A stretch of DNA of 64,000 bases from Telmatactis stephensoni (lineage: Eukaryota; Cnidaria; Anthozoa; Actiniaria; Isophelliidae). Positions 27,401 through 34,297 of this stretch are shown here, one piece after another; the stretch's first letter is position 1; each line of letters opens with the position of its first letter. The stretch spans positions 689,501 through 753,500 of the forward strand of contig JALIZF010001940.1 in assembly GCA_029948255.1 (NCBI GenBank), given 5' to 3'. Under the pieces are notes generated by a model. The model saw only the letters and a list, made by a program, of their open reading frames with translations, was not told where the DNA came from and made no database searches. Position numbers and translations under genes: made by a program.

Positions 27401-30400
27401 GTTCGTAAATTGGGCGTCTTGACAAAAGTCACAAGTGATCAAAAAGTTGAAAACTGTAACCAGAATTGAGCTGACCGAATTCAAAACAATCAGAAAATAT
27501 AAGTAGCTTCTAAGATGAGCATTTGATTGCAGAACAAGTACCAAGTGGTTAAAGTGGTCGTCGATAACTATTACTTCTGTTGTAGAGTTGTTCATTTTCA
27601 AAGGCCGTTTCCCTGTCGCAGATGAGATGCCGTATTACACTTTCTCAAATGAGTGGAGAAAGTGAAGTTACAGCGTCTTTGGATCCACGTCACTGTATTA
27701 AGCGATCAGTCGCTAGGCTTTCTAAAAATATGAGATATCTAGATTTCTGTGTTTAAAATTAAAGCAAGTGACCTCAGGAAAGACGTTTGCTCAGAGCGTT
27801 GTGGTTGTGAGGACGTTTCGGTTGTGAGGACGTTTTGAGATATAAAGCTAATTATAAGAAATCATTTACTCAATCATCAGATGTCTTTTCATTTTATGAC
27901 ACGTTTTTCACAAGGAAGGTATTAATTCTTTTGTAAATATTGACTTTTCGTGTATTAATCAAGGGTTTTTTCCGAAAAAATATATGAAAACCTTGGACTA
28001 CCTTGAGTGCAATAGAAATAGATTTAACTGTAATATTTAAAAGATATAGGTAATCCCAAATGAATATTTTAATAGCTTTGAAATAATCAAATTCCAAAAT
28101 GTTAAGTGACGATGCTGCGTAAGAACTAGGGGGCCTAACGGCATAAAAAACCGTTACGCCCTTAATTACGGTATTGTTTAAAGCACTTATCTCATTGGTT
28201 AAAACATGAAAGTCTCCCATAACTTTTCGATTTTGGACATTTATTTCGATTTTATTTATCAGCTGCTTCCCATTTAATAAAAGCTTTCGCTAGTCTTATT
28301 ATGACAAAACTTCAACGTGGGGAACATGGCAAATTCGAAGCGTAGTTTGGGTATTGTTTTGAAAGCTTATGATTGGATGAAATCTTTTAACACAAAAGAA
28401 ACTAGGCTTCAAAAAGGAGTTTTCGTACTTTTTATTTTGAAAACATGTTATCTCCATAGAATGATATATTTTCTATCTTGAAACCAAGAAATTCTGCAGT
28501 GGGAAAAGCGATATGCCGCAGAACAATAGAAAGCTCCCTAGTTCTTACCCGCACTGTAACTTAATCAAGTTATCAAACAACAAAAAACTATGTCAAAACA
28601 AACATCTGCAGTATCAACAACAACATTCCGTTTTAAGTGTTTTAAGTCCGTGAAAAGGATCAAAAAGTTAAAAACTGCAGCCACGATAGGGCTGACGAAA
28701 TTCAAGACAGTCTGGAAGTACAGAGAGGTAGTTTTTGAAGTTGTCCTTGGAATCGAACGTGAAAGCTTTCGTTGCGAGACTGGTCCACGTAAAGGCCTAC
28801 TCAGGGCCGTAAAGTCGCTTTAAGTCCAACAAAGTCGCCCTAAACCGCAAAAAGTCGTCGCCTTAAATCGCACAAAGTCGCCTAAGTCCCATCGTCATTT
28901 TGGTCAATTTTTGCTTAAATCGCCTAAAGTCGCCCTAAGTCGCCTTAATGTTGCCCAAAGTTACGGCGACTTTAAGGCTCGGAATAGGCCTGCGTAAGAC
29001 TTAGATAAGTAATGCGGTACTACAAATCAGCTTCAGTATCAGTTAGATAAGATAGGATAAGACAACAAGAGAGAGTGTTAAACTTGACAGTATTTTTTGT
29101 AACTGATAACATTTTCTAAAGAGGTCGAGATATATATCTGTAAGAACGTCGATAGGTGTGAGATTTTGAGATAAAATTTACCGAAATACGATCTCTGTCT
29201 GAAATGCTAATGAAACAAAAGGACCAAGGTATTAATTTTACATCAGAATTTATTTATTTTGGAAACACTGTATTTTTGAATACAGAAAAGAAAACTAAAT
29301 AAATTGGATTTAAAGCCCCTATCACCCATATTTTTTATTTTCAAACTCAGTTCTTGTTGGAGAGCATAGTGAAGATCTTTTATCCTGTTTTTATCCTGTT
29401 TTTCCTAGACCCATGTTTTCTGAGATATAAAGGTATCAAATTTCAAAATGCAAATGCGATGACGTAAAAGGAGTCAACACTGCCAACTTCTCATGGCTTT
29501 TACAGAAAGGGGTCTTCAGTTTTATAGCTGGAGTTTTCACTAAACAACAGGTTTTACCAATGGAAATAATTTACGAATGGAAAAATTCAAGTATCTTAAA
29601 TTATCTTGTTTTTGTATAATAAATGATGACTCCTTTTACGTCATCAAATTTGCATTTTGATATTTGAGACCCTTATATCTCAGAAAATATGGGTCTAGGA
29701 AAAACAGGATAAAAACATCTTCACTATGCTTGCCAACAAGAACTGAGTTTGAACATAAAAAAACTGATATGGGTGATAGGCACTTTAAAGGAAGATATTT
29801 GCTCACAAATAGGAGATTTGTTTTCTCATTTATGTTATTTGTATTTAGGATCCACGTGAGTGGCATAGAAGTATTTAGTATTTGTTGCTGCAAGCAACGT
29901 GAGACCGGTTTTCGGAAATAGCTATTGCCTGACCCCCTCCCCCTCTAGGGCTATACAGCACGTGAGCAGCCACACGGCGCCACTCATTCCAACCTTGACT
30001 TCGCACAGGCTGACAGTTTTGGAATTTTTTCCCACCTCCTCCCCATGCCTTCCTCGACTTATCGTGTTGTTCAAGACGTGTTCTATGGCGTTTTTGTGCC
30101 CTTTACTGGGTCAAGTCCTGATTTCATACATCCACATTATATAGTAGTTTTACAATGATGTACGAATTTTATGTTGGATGTTTTGGGCCCCCTTGGCCCA
30201 TAGCCGTAACACTCCAAACCTGGGTGTCTTCTTTTATTGTCTTGCCCAGTCTTGACCACTTTGAATCCCCACCCCACTCCTGAACTTATCTCTGTTTAAA
30301 CCAATGATTACATTTTGGTTTTGTTTTTAGTTTTATCATCGGCGTTACTGGTGACCATCATAGTTGGTTCCTGTGTTGGATTCGCTCTCTTTATTGCCGT

Positions 30401-32120
30401 CGTGGTTGCTTGGAAACTAAGAGTACGAGTACACAATTCTCAAAACATCTTTCTCAGATACCTTGAAAGCCTGGGACGGAATCGAAAGAAAGAACTTTCG
30501 AAAACGAATTCAGAAAGTAAGAAATATAACGTTTTCACGCAATTATTGCTAACATACTTTACGAGACATGTAGCAATGGTATAGTTTAGTTTAGAACTTG
30601 GATTTAAAAAATGCGGGAAAATTTTCACAAAAATAATATAATAGTACACTGGTTACGTGACAATTGTCACATGATGACTTAAGGTGGCCAAGGCTGTCCC
30701 TGGTGGCCGGAATAACTCTTTTGTTTTAGTATCCCCAAGGAAAAGAAAACAAAAAAGCGGACTACTAGGGAAAACTCGCCTTTATAAAAACAATGCTTTA
30801 GGAGTCCTTTTGAGGAAGAGGACGTGAAAACAAGTCAAGTGCATGGCGTTATGAACGAGGCATGGCGTCGTCGTCACGGTGGTCACGCAGTGAACGAATG
30901 TGATGCATTTGCCATCTAACTTCCTGTTCTTGTTTAGGCTGAGGGATTGCTATTCTTGTGTCCCCCAAGTCCTTGCGTCCCATATTATTGTTCTCTGTGC
31001 TCCAGCTCTCTGCACCATTTTTAGCATCGAACCCGTATATGCCTCTATCATCCTATGACACACTTTTCTTTCATTCCACTTTGTGGAGGACGTGATGCAA
31101 CGCTTAACACTTGCTCATTTGCGCCATTTCAAAATCTCGGTCCTTAATTCCTTCATTCTCTAACACACTTTTCTTCCATTCCACTTTGTGGAGGACGTGA
31201 TGCAACGCTAAACACTTGCTCATTTGCGCCATTTTAAAATCTCGGTCTTTAACTTCTTCATCCTCTAACACACTTTTCGTTCTTATCAAAGTGACAGTTG
31301 TAGAAGACATCGCAAAATGCTACCTATCGTACTTCCACGAGGACGACCAATACATAGCAACTGTGCTTGCTGTAGTAAAAGACCTCTCATTATTGGGGTA
31401 TAAAATTATTTTGAACAAGATGTACTCTGAAGAGATGAGAGAAGAAGGCGCCGATCGATGGGCCCAGAATCAGATTACAAACTCATCCAAGATTATTGTT
31501 CTCTGTTCTCCAAGTTATATCAAGATTTGCCAAAAGGGTGCATCGGCAATTTGTAATAACAGCAACTGTGAATGGAATCGAGTATGGTTTGAGATTCAAA
31601 TGATTGGGAACATCTACAAGAAGAGAAGGAGTGCTTCGAAGATTATATGTTTGTGGATGAATAAGGACGTTCCTGAGGGGCTGCCACCGTGGATGGATTT
31701 GATGTACACTTGGCCACAGGACTTGGAAAAGATAATTCATCGATTAAAGGTGAAGACGAGATGGGAGAATATTGTCCATCATTAATTGCACTTATTTATT
31801 CAGTCAGTCAGTCAGTCAGTCAGTCAGTCAGTCAGTCAGTCAGTCAGTCAGTCAGTCAGTCAGTCAGTCAGTCAGTCAGTCAGTCAGTCAGTCAGTCAGT
31901 CAGTCAGTCAGTCAGTCACTTTCATTCGTAATCACACGTTCACCCATCCATCCATTCATTCATTCATTCTTTCATCCATTAACCTCCCTTATATTCTAAA
32001 CAGAAACATCCAAGCCGAAGAAGTACTAACAGGGATTCAAGATATTCGACCCCAAGTACACAATATAACATTAACCTTAGTATTAATGACGAAGACGAAG
32101 ATGATAACGTCTTTACTTAG
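9464..32120 (+). CDS. SEFIR-domain transmembrane receptor (IL-17-receptor-like), 11 exons
   Basis: Exons: 9464-9601, 11151-11205, 13702-13788, 14607-14753, 15524-15612, 16213-16275, 17405-17462, 18360-18410, 30331-30516, 31292-31749 and 32004-32120. All are flanked by AG/GT and join in phase to 1449 nt (482 aa plus stop). Residues 1 to about 21 form a signal peptide. The ectodomain, to about residue 229, has many N-glycosylation sequons (NTT, NST, NIS, NDT, NIT, NWT, NSS) and a fibronectin-like strand motif (VNITW). Residues 231-257 are a hydrophobic span followed by basic residues. Residues about 297-440 form a SEFIR domain: box 1 CYLSYFHEDD, box 2 SSKIIVLCSPSY. The last 38 residues are Ser/Thr- then Asp/Glu-rich. 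In animals SEFIR domains recruit Act1-type adaptors in IL-17 receptor signalling; that role here is inference. An optional 33 nt exon (11630-11662) also fits in phase. Intron 9 (about 11.9 kb) contains GPCR genes on the other strand. Exact paralogue (IL17RA, RD or RE type) is not assignable. Confidence 0.85.
10860..11045. repeat. Purine-rich low-complexity tract in receptor intron 1
   Basis: GAAGGAAAG/GGAAGGAA-type sequence without a fixed long unit. Nothing else is recognised in intron 1 (9602-11150). Confidence 0.7.
11775..12110. repeat. (TTTC)n / (CATC)n / (ATTC)n microsatellites
   Basis: About 15 units of CATC at 11872-11920 pass into ATTC and TTTC runs. The long open frames here (SFIHSF and FFLSFF type) are repeat translations in all three phases. 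It lies in receptor intron 2. Confidence 0.95.
12510..13345. repeat. (ACGA)n/(AAGG)n/(AATG)n arrays split by a TGTCAGTTGTC minisatellite element
   Basis: Tetranucleotide arrays at 12510-12672 and 13040-13345 flank a 12673-13039 insert. The insert begins GGTCTGGATGGGG and ends with its inverse CCCCATCCAGACC. Inside are about six copies of a unit containing TGTCAGTTGTC(A/G)GTTAAAT. The inverted ends suggest a small mobile element that landed in the array (receptor intron 2). Confidence 0.8.
14755..14890. repeat. (GAAT)n / (GGAT)n microsatellite
   Basis: Imperfect ATGA/ATGG tetranucleotides directly follow the donor of the exon ending at 14753 and precede the SINE-like repeat at 14888. Confidence 0.9.
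14888..15140 (+). mobile_element. tRNA-derived SINE-like repeat (uninterrupted copy)
   Basis: The head has an A-box-like stretch (GGCACAGTTGGTTAG) and, about 45 bp on, a B-box-like stretch (GAGTTCAATCCCC), as in a tRNA gene. A body follows with the phrase TTAATTAGCTTTAAATACCC. The same element occurs inverted at 36885-37565, where a hairpin element interrupts this phrase. No tRNA acceptor stem is evident, so I call it a SINE and not a tRNA gene. Confidence 0.72.
15150..15400. repeat. (GATG)n / (AATG)n microsatellite
   Basis: Degenerate ATGA and GATG units in receptor intron 4. The His/Ser/Ile/Phe-rich frames on the minus strand are artefacts of it. Confidence 0.9.
15950..16153. mobile_element. 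MITE-like element with about 38 bp terminal inverted repeats
   Basis: It begins AGGCGGTGTTACACGAGACG and ends with the reverse complement of that, reaching inward to AACGACGATTT. TTAA flanks both ends (left GCTTAAAGG, right GCCTTAAGG), which fits a TTAA target duplication, although the sites are partly self-complementary. Located in receptor intron 5. Confidence 0.75.
16460..16560. repeat. SINE-body fragment
   Basis: It contains GGGCGCACCTTCGAACGCTTG and TGGGCAACCACTCC, matching in inverted orientation the 36895-37012 part of the repeat near 37 kb (receptor intron 6). Confidence 0.6.
16970..17380. repeat. Tandem repeat, about 80 bp unit, about 4.5 copies
   Basis: Each unit starts TTGAAACCTCTGTACAACGA and includes CCATATACATTNACTTTA. 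The array ends in the inverse phrase GAGGTGGTCGTAGTGGAGAGG, which could pair with the CCACCTCTCC of the units. It ends only about 25 bp before the acceptor of the exon at 17405. Confidence 0.85.
17604..17820. mobile_element. MITE-like foldback element
   Basis: Ends are ATAGACCATTTCACGGATAC and its inverse; the arms extend about 50 bp, to GCCTCGTCACAGTG. There is no coding capacity. Located in receptor intron 7. Confidence 0.8.
17822..17975. mobile_element. MITE-like foldback element abutting the previous one
   Basis: Left end TTGGTTCACGCTGGCGACGC; right end GCGTCGCTAGTGAACAA, its imperfect inverse. A related, more degenerate element lies at about 44635-45005. Confidence 0.7.
18452..18582. 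mobile_element. 131 bp MITE with TTA target duplication (PIF/Harbinger-like)
   Basis: TTA precedes (18449-18451) and follows (18583-18585) the element. The ends are GGCCTAGTTCAAACGTCGCA and its inverse. A three-base TWA duplication is typical of PIF/Harbinger transposons. It begins 41 bp after the donor of the exon ending at 18410. Confidence 0.82.
18585..19707. other. Receptor intron 9, part without genes
   Basis: No exon is seen. CCAAT/GCGCGC-bearing stretches (GCGCGCTCTCATTGG) occur at about 18698 and 19572 and resemble the repeats at 34965-35110. A degenerate TTTATAC/TTTAAA-rich segment follows. The DNA just right of 19700 is the 3' end of the GPCR on the minus strand. Confidence 0.5.
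19708..20649 (-). CDS. Class A (rhodopsin-family) GPCR, intact single exon, 313 aa
   Basis: Seven hydrophobic segments are visible at about residues 33-58, 66-90, 104-128, 150-171, 178-200, 229-252 and 272-293. Family landmarks: LxxxD in TM2 (LSLAISDL, Asp78), DRF at 132-134 in place of DRY, CYLP in TM6 in place of CWxP, and NPLIY at 289-293 in TM7. A basic amphipathic helix 8 (WRIQELRDALLQLLRR) follows. The second extracellular loop is very short and the usual TM3 cysteine is absent, as in the melanocortin/cannabinoid/EDG/adenosine group. That grouping is inference and the ligand is unknown. The gene lies in an intron of the plus-strand SEFIR receptor. Two damaged paralogues lie at about 23 and 27 kb, so this is the one likely functional member here. 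The start is the first in-frame ATG, followed by an acidic and Asn-rich ectodomain. Confidence 0.9.
   Translation of the reverse strand: MNDSPVQEKGGLNDFNHLASIIESNDHLGNYLTSIVAVNVLNSIVVTVLNFLVILTFVKTPSIRTPSVILILSLAISDLSVGVATQPAYCCRLIALLTKKYSLYRRSLLVFLRTLEVLITGSFLTVTAITIDRFLAVHLHLRYQQLVTTKRSYTVVIVIWVFSLSCGVAIALGKKWAIIVINCFGMVVITVDVLLMLKISRVIRRHSAQIHEIHVQQQLQQPTMNMQRYKKSVNIMYYIMGVFLLCYLPGVIFRIVYYGLKAASINIGIQKQYPLHLAHTFVMMNSALNPLIYCWRIQELRDALLQLLRRQSQ
20650..21304. other. Upstream region of the intact GPCR; nothing recognised
   Basis: No exon, RNA or repeat is recognised. It must include the GPCR promoter on the minus strand. Confidence 0.4.
21305..21537. mobile_element. 233 bp MITE (PIF/Harbinger-like), copy A
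   Basis: Ends are GGCCAAGTTCAGACGTCGAA and its inverse; the whole element is nearly palindromic. TTA flanks the left and TAA the right, consistent with a TWA target. An equal-length copy in opposite orientation is at 42225-42457. Confidence 0.85.
21870..22700 (-). repeat. Segmental duplication unit D1 (inverted copy)
   Basis: In reverse complement this segment matches 25015-25850 over about 830 bp, and most of it matches 25857-26590. Shared phrases include CTGATTAGCATTTGCGTCA, TGTGTTCATCAGC and GGCAATATATTTGAGC. It is non-coding. Together the three units bracket the GPCR copies. Confidence 0.82.
22893..23825 (-). pseudogene. Class A GPCR paralogue 2, broken by several frameshifts
   Basis: The whole receptor can be followed in three frames: ATG at 23825 with an N-terminus starting MNNSTTEV; TM2 to TM4 at 23660-23304 (DRFLAVHL present); TM4 to TM5 at 23389-23123; TM6, TM7 and helix 8 at 23156-22893 (NPFIY). 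Compared with the 27 kb copy there are one- or two-base insertions near 23160 and 23185 (TM5-TM6 loop), 23362 (TM4), 23717 and 23768, plus a three-base deletion near 23625. A further one-base difference near 23660 (TM1) is shared with the 27 kb copy. Parallel coding fragments with intact motifs suggest a young pseudogene or uncorrected long-read indels. Confidence 0.85.
24365..24590 (-). pseudogene. GPCR 5' fragment (TM1 region), degenerate
   Basis: The plus-strand phrase ATGATCAAAAAGTTAAAAAC followed by an AGGGCTGA...GAATTCAAAA pattern matches the TM1 coding part of the neighbouring GPCRs. The equivalent fragment is at 28605-28830. No open frame remains. It is probably a remnant of another family member, left by tandem duplication. 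Confidence 0.6.
24583..24730. repeat. Short-period AAGTCGCCT-type repeat
   Basis: Scattered copies of AAGTCGCCTAAGT/ATCGCCTAAAG. A longer array with the same motif follows the paralogous GPCR fragment at 28800-28985. Confidence 0.7.
25015..25850 (+). repeat. Segmental duplication unit D2
   Basis: Direct relative of the next unit (25857-26590) and inverse relative of 21870-22700. Non-coding. It begins near GGGATCTTCAATCAAGTGTA. Confidence 0.82.
25857..26590 (+). repeat. Segmental duplication unit D3
   Basis: Third copy of the D unit, directly upstream in sequence of GPCR copy 3. It contains a local duplication of TATTTCTTTCCACTTTCTAG at about 26380-26430. Confidence 0.82.
26659..27595 (-). 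pseudogene. Class A GPCR paralogue 3, one frameshift in TM1
   Basis: The ATG is at 27595 (MNNSTTEV start). TM1 reads in one frame to about 27430. From TM1/TM2 to the end (26659) the protein reads in another frame for about 257 codons without a stop, including SDLGVG in TM2, DRF after TM3, CYLP in TM6, NPFIY in TM7 and the basic helix 8. Relative to the intact receptor there is a single extra base near 27430-27440 (after the FLI of TM1). The same extra base is present in paralogue 2. The long clean frame after it suggests either recent inactivation before duplication or use of a different start. Expression as a full receptor is not supported as written. Confidence 0.85.
28106..28560. mobile_element. 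455 bp MITE with TTAA target duplication (piggyBac-like target)
   Basis: TTAA stands at 28102-28105 and 28561-28564. The left end GTGACGATGCTGCGTAAGAA and the right end (inverse GTTACAGTGCGGGTAAGAAC) form inverted repeats of about 25 bp. The paralogous duplicated segment at about 24310 has the empty site with a single TTAA (AAAATGTTAATCAAG). This proves an insertion after the duplication. Confidence 0.88.
28605..28830 (-). pseudogene. GPCR 5' fragment (TM1 region), second copy
   Basis: Counterpart of 24365-24590, with the phrase AGGATCAAAAAGTTAAAAAC. No intact frame on the receptor strand; the plus-strand 77-codon frame over it is antisense noise. Confidence 0.6.
28800..28990. repeat. AAAGTCGCC short-period repeat array
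   Basis: About ten degenerate copies of AAAGTCGCCTTAA-like units, ending in an inverse copy (GGCGACTTTAAGG). Confidence 0.75.
29310..29788. mobile_element. Foldback element with about 165 bp arms
   Basis: Left arm 29310-29478 and right arm 29628-29788 are inverse copies (AAGCCCCTATCACCCATATT against AATATGGGTGATAGGCACTT type ends), with a 150 bp loop. The left arm carries a small internal TTTATCCTGT duplication. Located in receptor intron 9. Confidence 0.82.
31050..31262. repeat. Tandem duplication, about 105 bp, two copies
   Basis: Two copies of a unit containing CACTTTGTGGAGGACGTGAT and TGCTCATTTGCGCCATTT end about 30 bp before the acceptor of the SEFIR exon at 31292. The start of a third copy (AACACACTTTTCGTTC) forms the polypyrimidine tract of that acceptor. 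Confidence 0.88.
31798..31918. repeat. (CAGT)n microsatellite
   Basis: About 30 perfect CAGT units inside the last receptor intron (31750-32003). The Ser-Gln-Val-Ser frames are repeat translations. If the donor at 31750 is skipped, the receptor would end with a stop at 31783-31785, before the repeat. Confidence 0.97.
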
Positions 32121-32133
32121 TGATATGGTGCCC

Positions 32134-32440
32134 TTGATATACACCTATTTCAAAAACGTTGTCGGACCAAAGACCCAAAGCATACGCAACTCACCCGAAA
32201 GGGAGTGGAGTATGGGTAGAAATTGTTAAAACAATAAAACCATGCACACGAATATCAACACGACAATCACCATTTATCTTGCTTTACCCTTATACAACAC
32301 AGAACTTTATTTCGATGTCTAAAATCAAGACCAAAGCCGAAAAGTGAGTTAAGTTTGTATCTACCCATGCTCCCTTTCGGTCTAGTCGCGTGTGTTTTAG
32401 GTCTCTCGTCCGACAACCTTTTGTGAAACAGGTGTATAAA
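32134..32440. mobile_element. MITE-like element, ends TATACACCT(A/G)TTTCA
   Basis: Left arm 32134-32226 and right arm 32340-32440 are imperfect inverse copies that include CGAAAGGGAG and GTTGTCGGAC. A one-armed relative is at 60890-61020. It starts 14 bp past the SEFIR-receptor stop codon, so it probably supplies part of the 3' untranslated region. Confidence 0.75.
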
Positions 32441-32462
32441 CCCAATTGTGAGAACCAATTAA

Positions 32463-32730
32463 GTTAGTTTAGTTTAGTTTAGTTTAGTTTAGTTCAGCTA
32501 GTTTAGTGTAGTGTAGTGCAGTGCAGTGTAGTGTAGTGTAGTGTAGTGTAGTGTAGTGTAGTGTAGTGCAGTGCAGTGTAGTGTAGTGTAGTGTAGTGTA
32601 GTGTAGCGTAGCGCAGTGCAGTGCAGTGCAGTGCAGTGCAGTGCAGTGTCGTGTCGTGTCGTGTCGTGTCGTGTAGTGTAGTGTAGTGTAGTGTAGTGTA
32701 GTGTAGTGTAGTGTAGTGTAGTGTAGTGAA
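32463..32730. repeat. (TAGTG)n pentanucleotide array
   Basis: About 50 units of TAGTG with TAGTT, CAGTG and TCGTG variants arranged in blocks. Thr/Leu/His-rich frames on the minus strand are artefacts. Confidence 0.96.
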
Positions 32731-34297
32731 CATGTAGTTTAGTTTAGCGTAGTTAAATTTAATTTATTAGCTTTTCGTTCTAATGCACACACCACAACAG
32801 CTTTTGCCAATTACTGTGGGCCCTGTAGTGTAGTAGGTAACTTCATGGCCTTTTCTCCCTGAATGGTGGTCGTAGGTTCTTTAATAACGTCCCTCCAATG
32901 CAAGTCGTGAAGTGTGGGGAGACGGGGCCTACGGTTTAATGTCCATACCTGAGTTACCTTGCAAGCTTAAATCATAGTTTCGCTTAGAACCAATAGAGCT
33001 GTCACAAACCTTTTTGTCGTTTCCCAGATGTACACGCTTTCCTACCCTGGAAGGTGAAAATAGTTTTTGTAGAGAAGTATCAGACGCAAAGGACATGACA
33101 GGTGTCAATGGCCTTGTTTTTGTGTCATTATAAATCTTCAAACTCGATAACATGCGTGACCGTGGCAAAATGTACTACGCATGCGTGCCTCCCCAGTCCT
33201 CCTCAACTTTGGCCTCAATGAAAACATTCGGCAGTCAAACCACAGGGATGCCCAAGCTGTGCATCTGTACACCTATTTCAAAAAAGGTTGTCCTCAGTTT
33301 TAATGCATACTGCATAGTGAATACTGCATCCCAAGACCGAAATGCATTGTGGATATCAAATGTAAGGTATTTTTCACAATTTTTATAAGTAGAAAAGTTG
33401 CGGAAATTAAAAGTCTACTTAGATCCAACCTGAAAGAAAACGGAGAATCAACATTAGTAAAGCCTCTTGTTACCCAATTACAAATTGTCCATAATACATT
33501 TCAGTCTTGGCATGCAGTATTCACTATGCAGTATGCATTAAAACTGAGGACAACCTTTTTTGAAATAGGTATATATGAAATATATGGGATTTCACGATCG
33601 ATTTGCTGAAACACATAATGCTGTTATGCTTGTTTTTCTGTGTATTTCTGTGAAGTTTCAAGCCGTTTCGTGCTCATTGAGGGAGTTTTAGCGATTTGAA
33701 GTTTTCTCCCTTCATGTATATCAGTATTACTGGACTTCCACAAAATTACCGCAAAATATAAAAGCAGTGGTAAATAAATCATATTTTACAGGTGGTTGTT
33801 TCTGAATAGAGAGTTGTGTTATAATAGAGGTAGTCGGCTTCAGACACTAGAACTGACAAGATATGTTAAAGAAGATAGAGGAAGGAGAGCAAACAAAGAG
33901 AAAAGTCGAATTAGCGCGACTAGCTAGAGCACAACAGCAAACAAAGAGAAAGTCGAATTAGAGCAGAGCAGAATTGTAGTGAATTGAATAAAATTGTTTG
34001 TCACACTGAATTGTATTATTTTTGTTATTTTTAAGGGGTAAACGACCTCACACTTAAAGTGCGTTATGTTCTTCTAAACGCACTATATATTCTTTCGTAA
34101 AATTGTCTCTATATTGACTCAGTTGCGATCCATCCGTGAGAATACCGCAGCGCGACCCACTCAGAAACCCACGCAAACCATGCAAAATGTCTTGCTGACT
34201 CGAAAACGCTTTCTGATTGGTCATTTAGTTAACTCAGTGCAGTGTGTAATCTCCACGACTGTCTTGACGAACTGCAGAGTGTCTCGTGACTCTTAGC
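32731..34297. other. Intergenic between the SEFIR receptor and EndoU
   Basis: No exon recognised. It holds the hairpin element listed at 33269-33573 and a short duplicated phrase AACAAAGAGAAA...GTCGAATTAG at 33890-33965. The last part must hold the EndoU promoter. Confidence 0.5.
33269..33573. mobile_element. Foldback element with about 85 bp arms
   Basis: Arms 33269-33354 and 33490-33573 are near-perfect inverse copies, with ends ACCTATTTCAAAAAAGGTTG. The terminal bases resemble those of the 32134-32440 element, suggesting one family with different interiors. Confidence 0.83.

Noticed and set aside
31689..32229. Ser-Gln-Val-Ser repeat protein downstream of the SEFIR domain
   Set aside because: Open frames exist in three phases through (CAGT)n. 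A donor at 31750 and an acceptor at 32003 remove the repeat and give a better tail.
32463..32733. Possible CRISPR-like or regulatory array of short repeats
   Set aside because: It is a continuous pentanucleotide microsatellite without spacers; the genome is eukaryotic.
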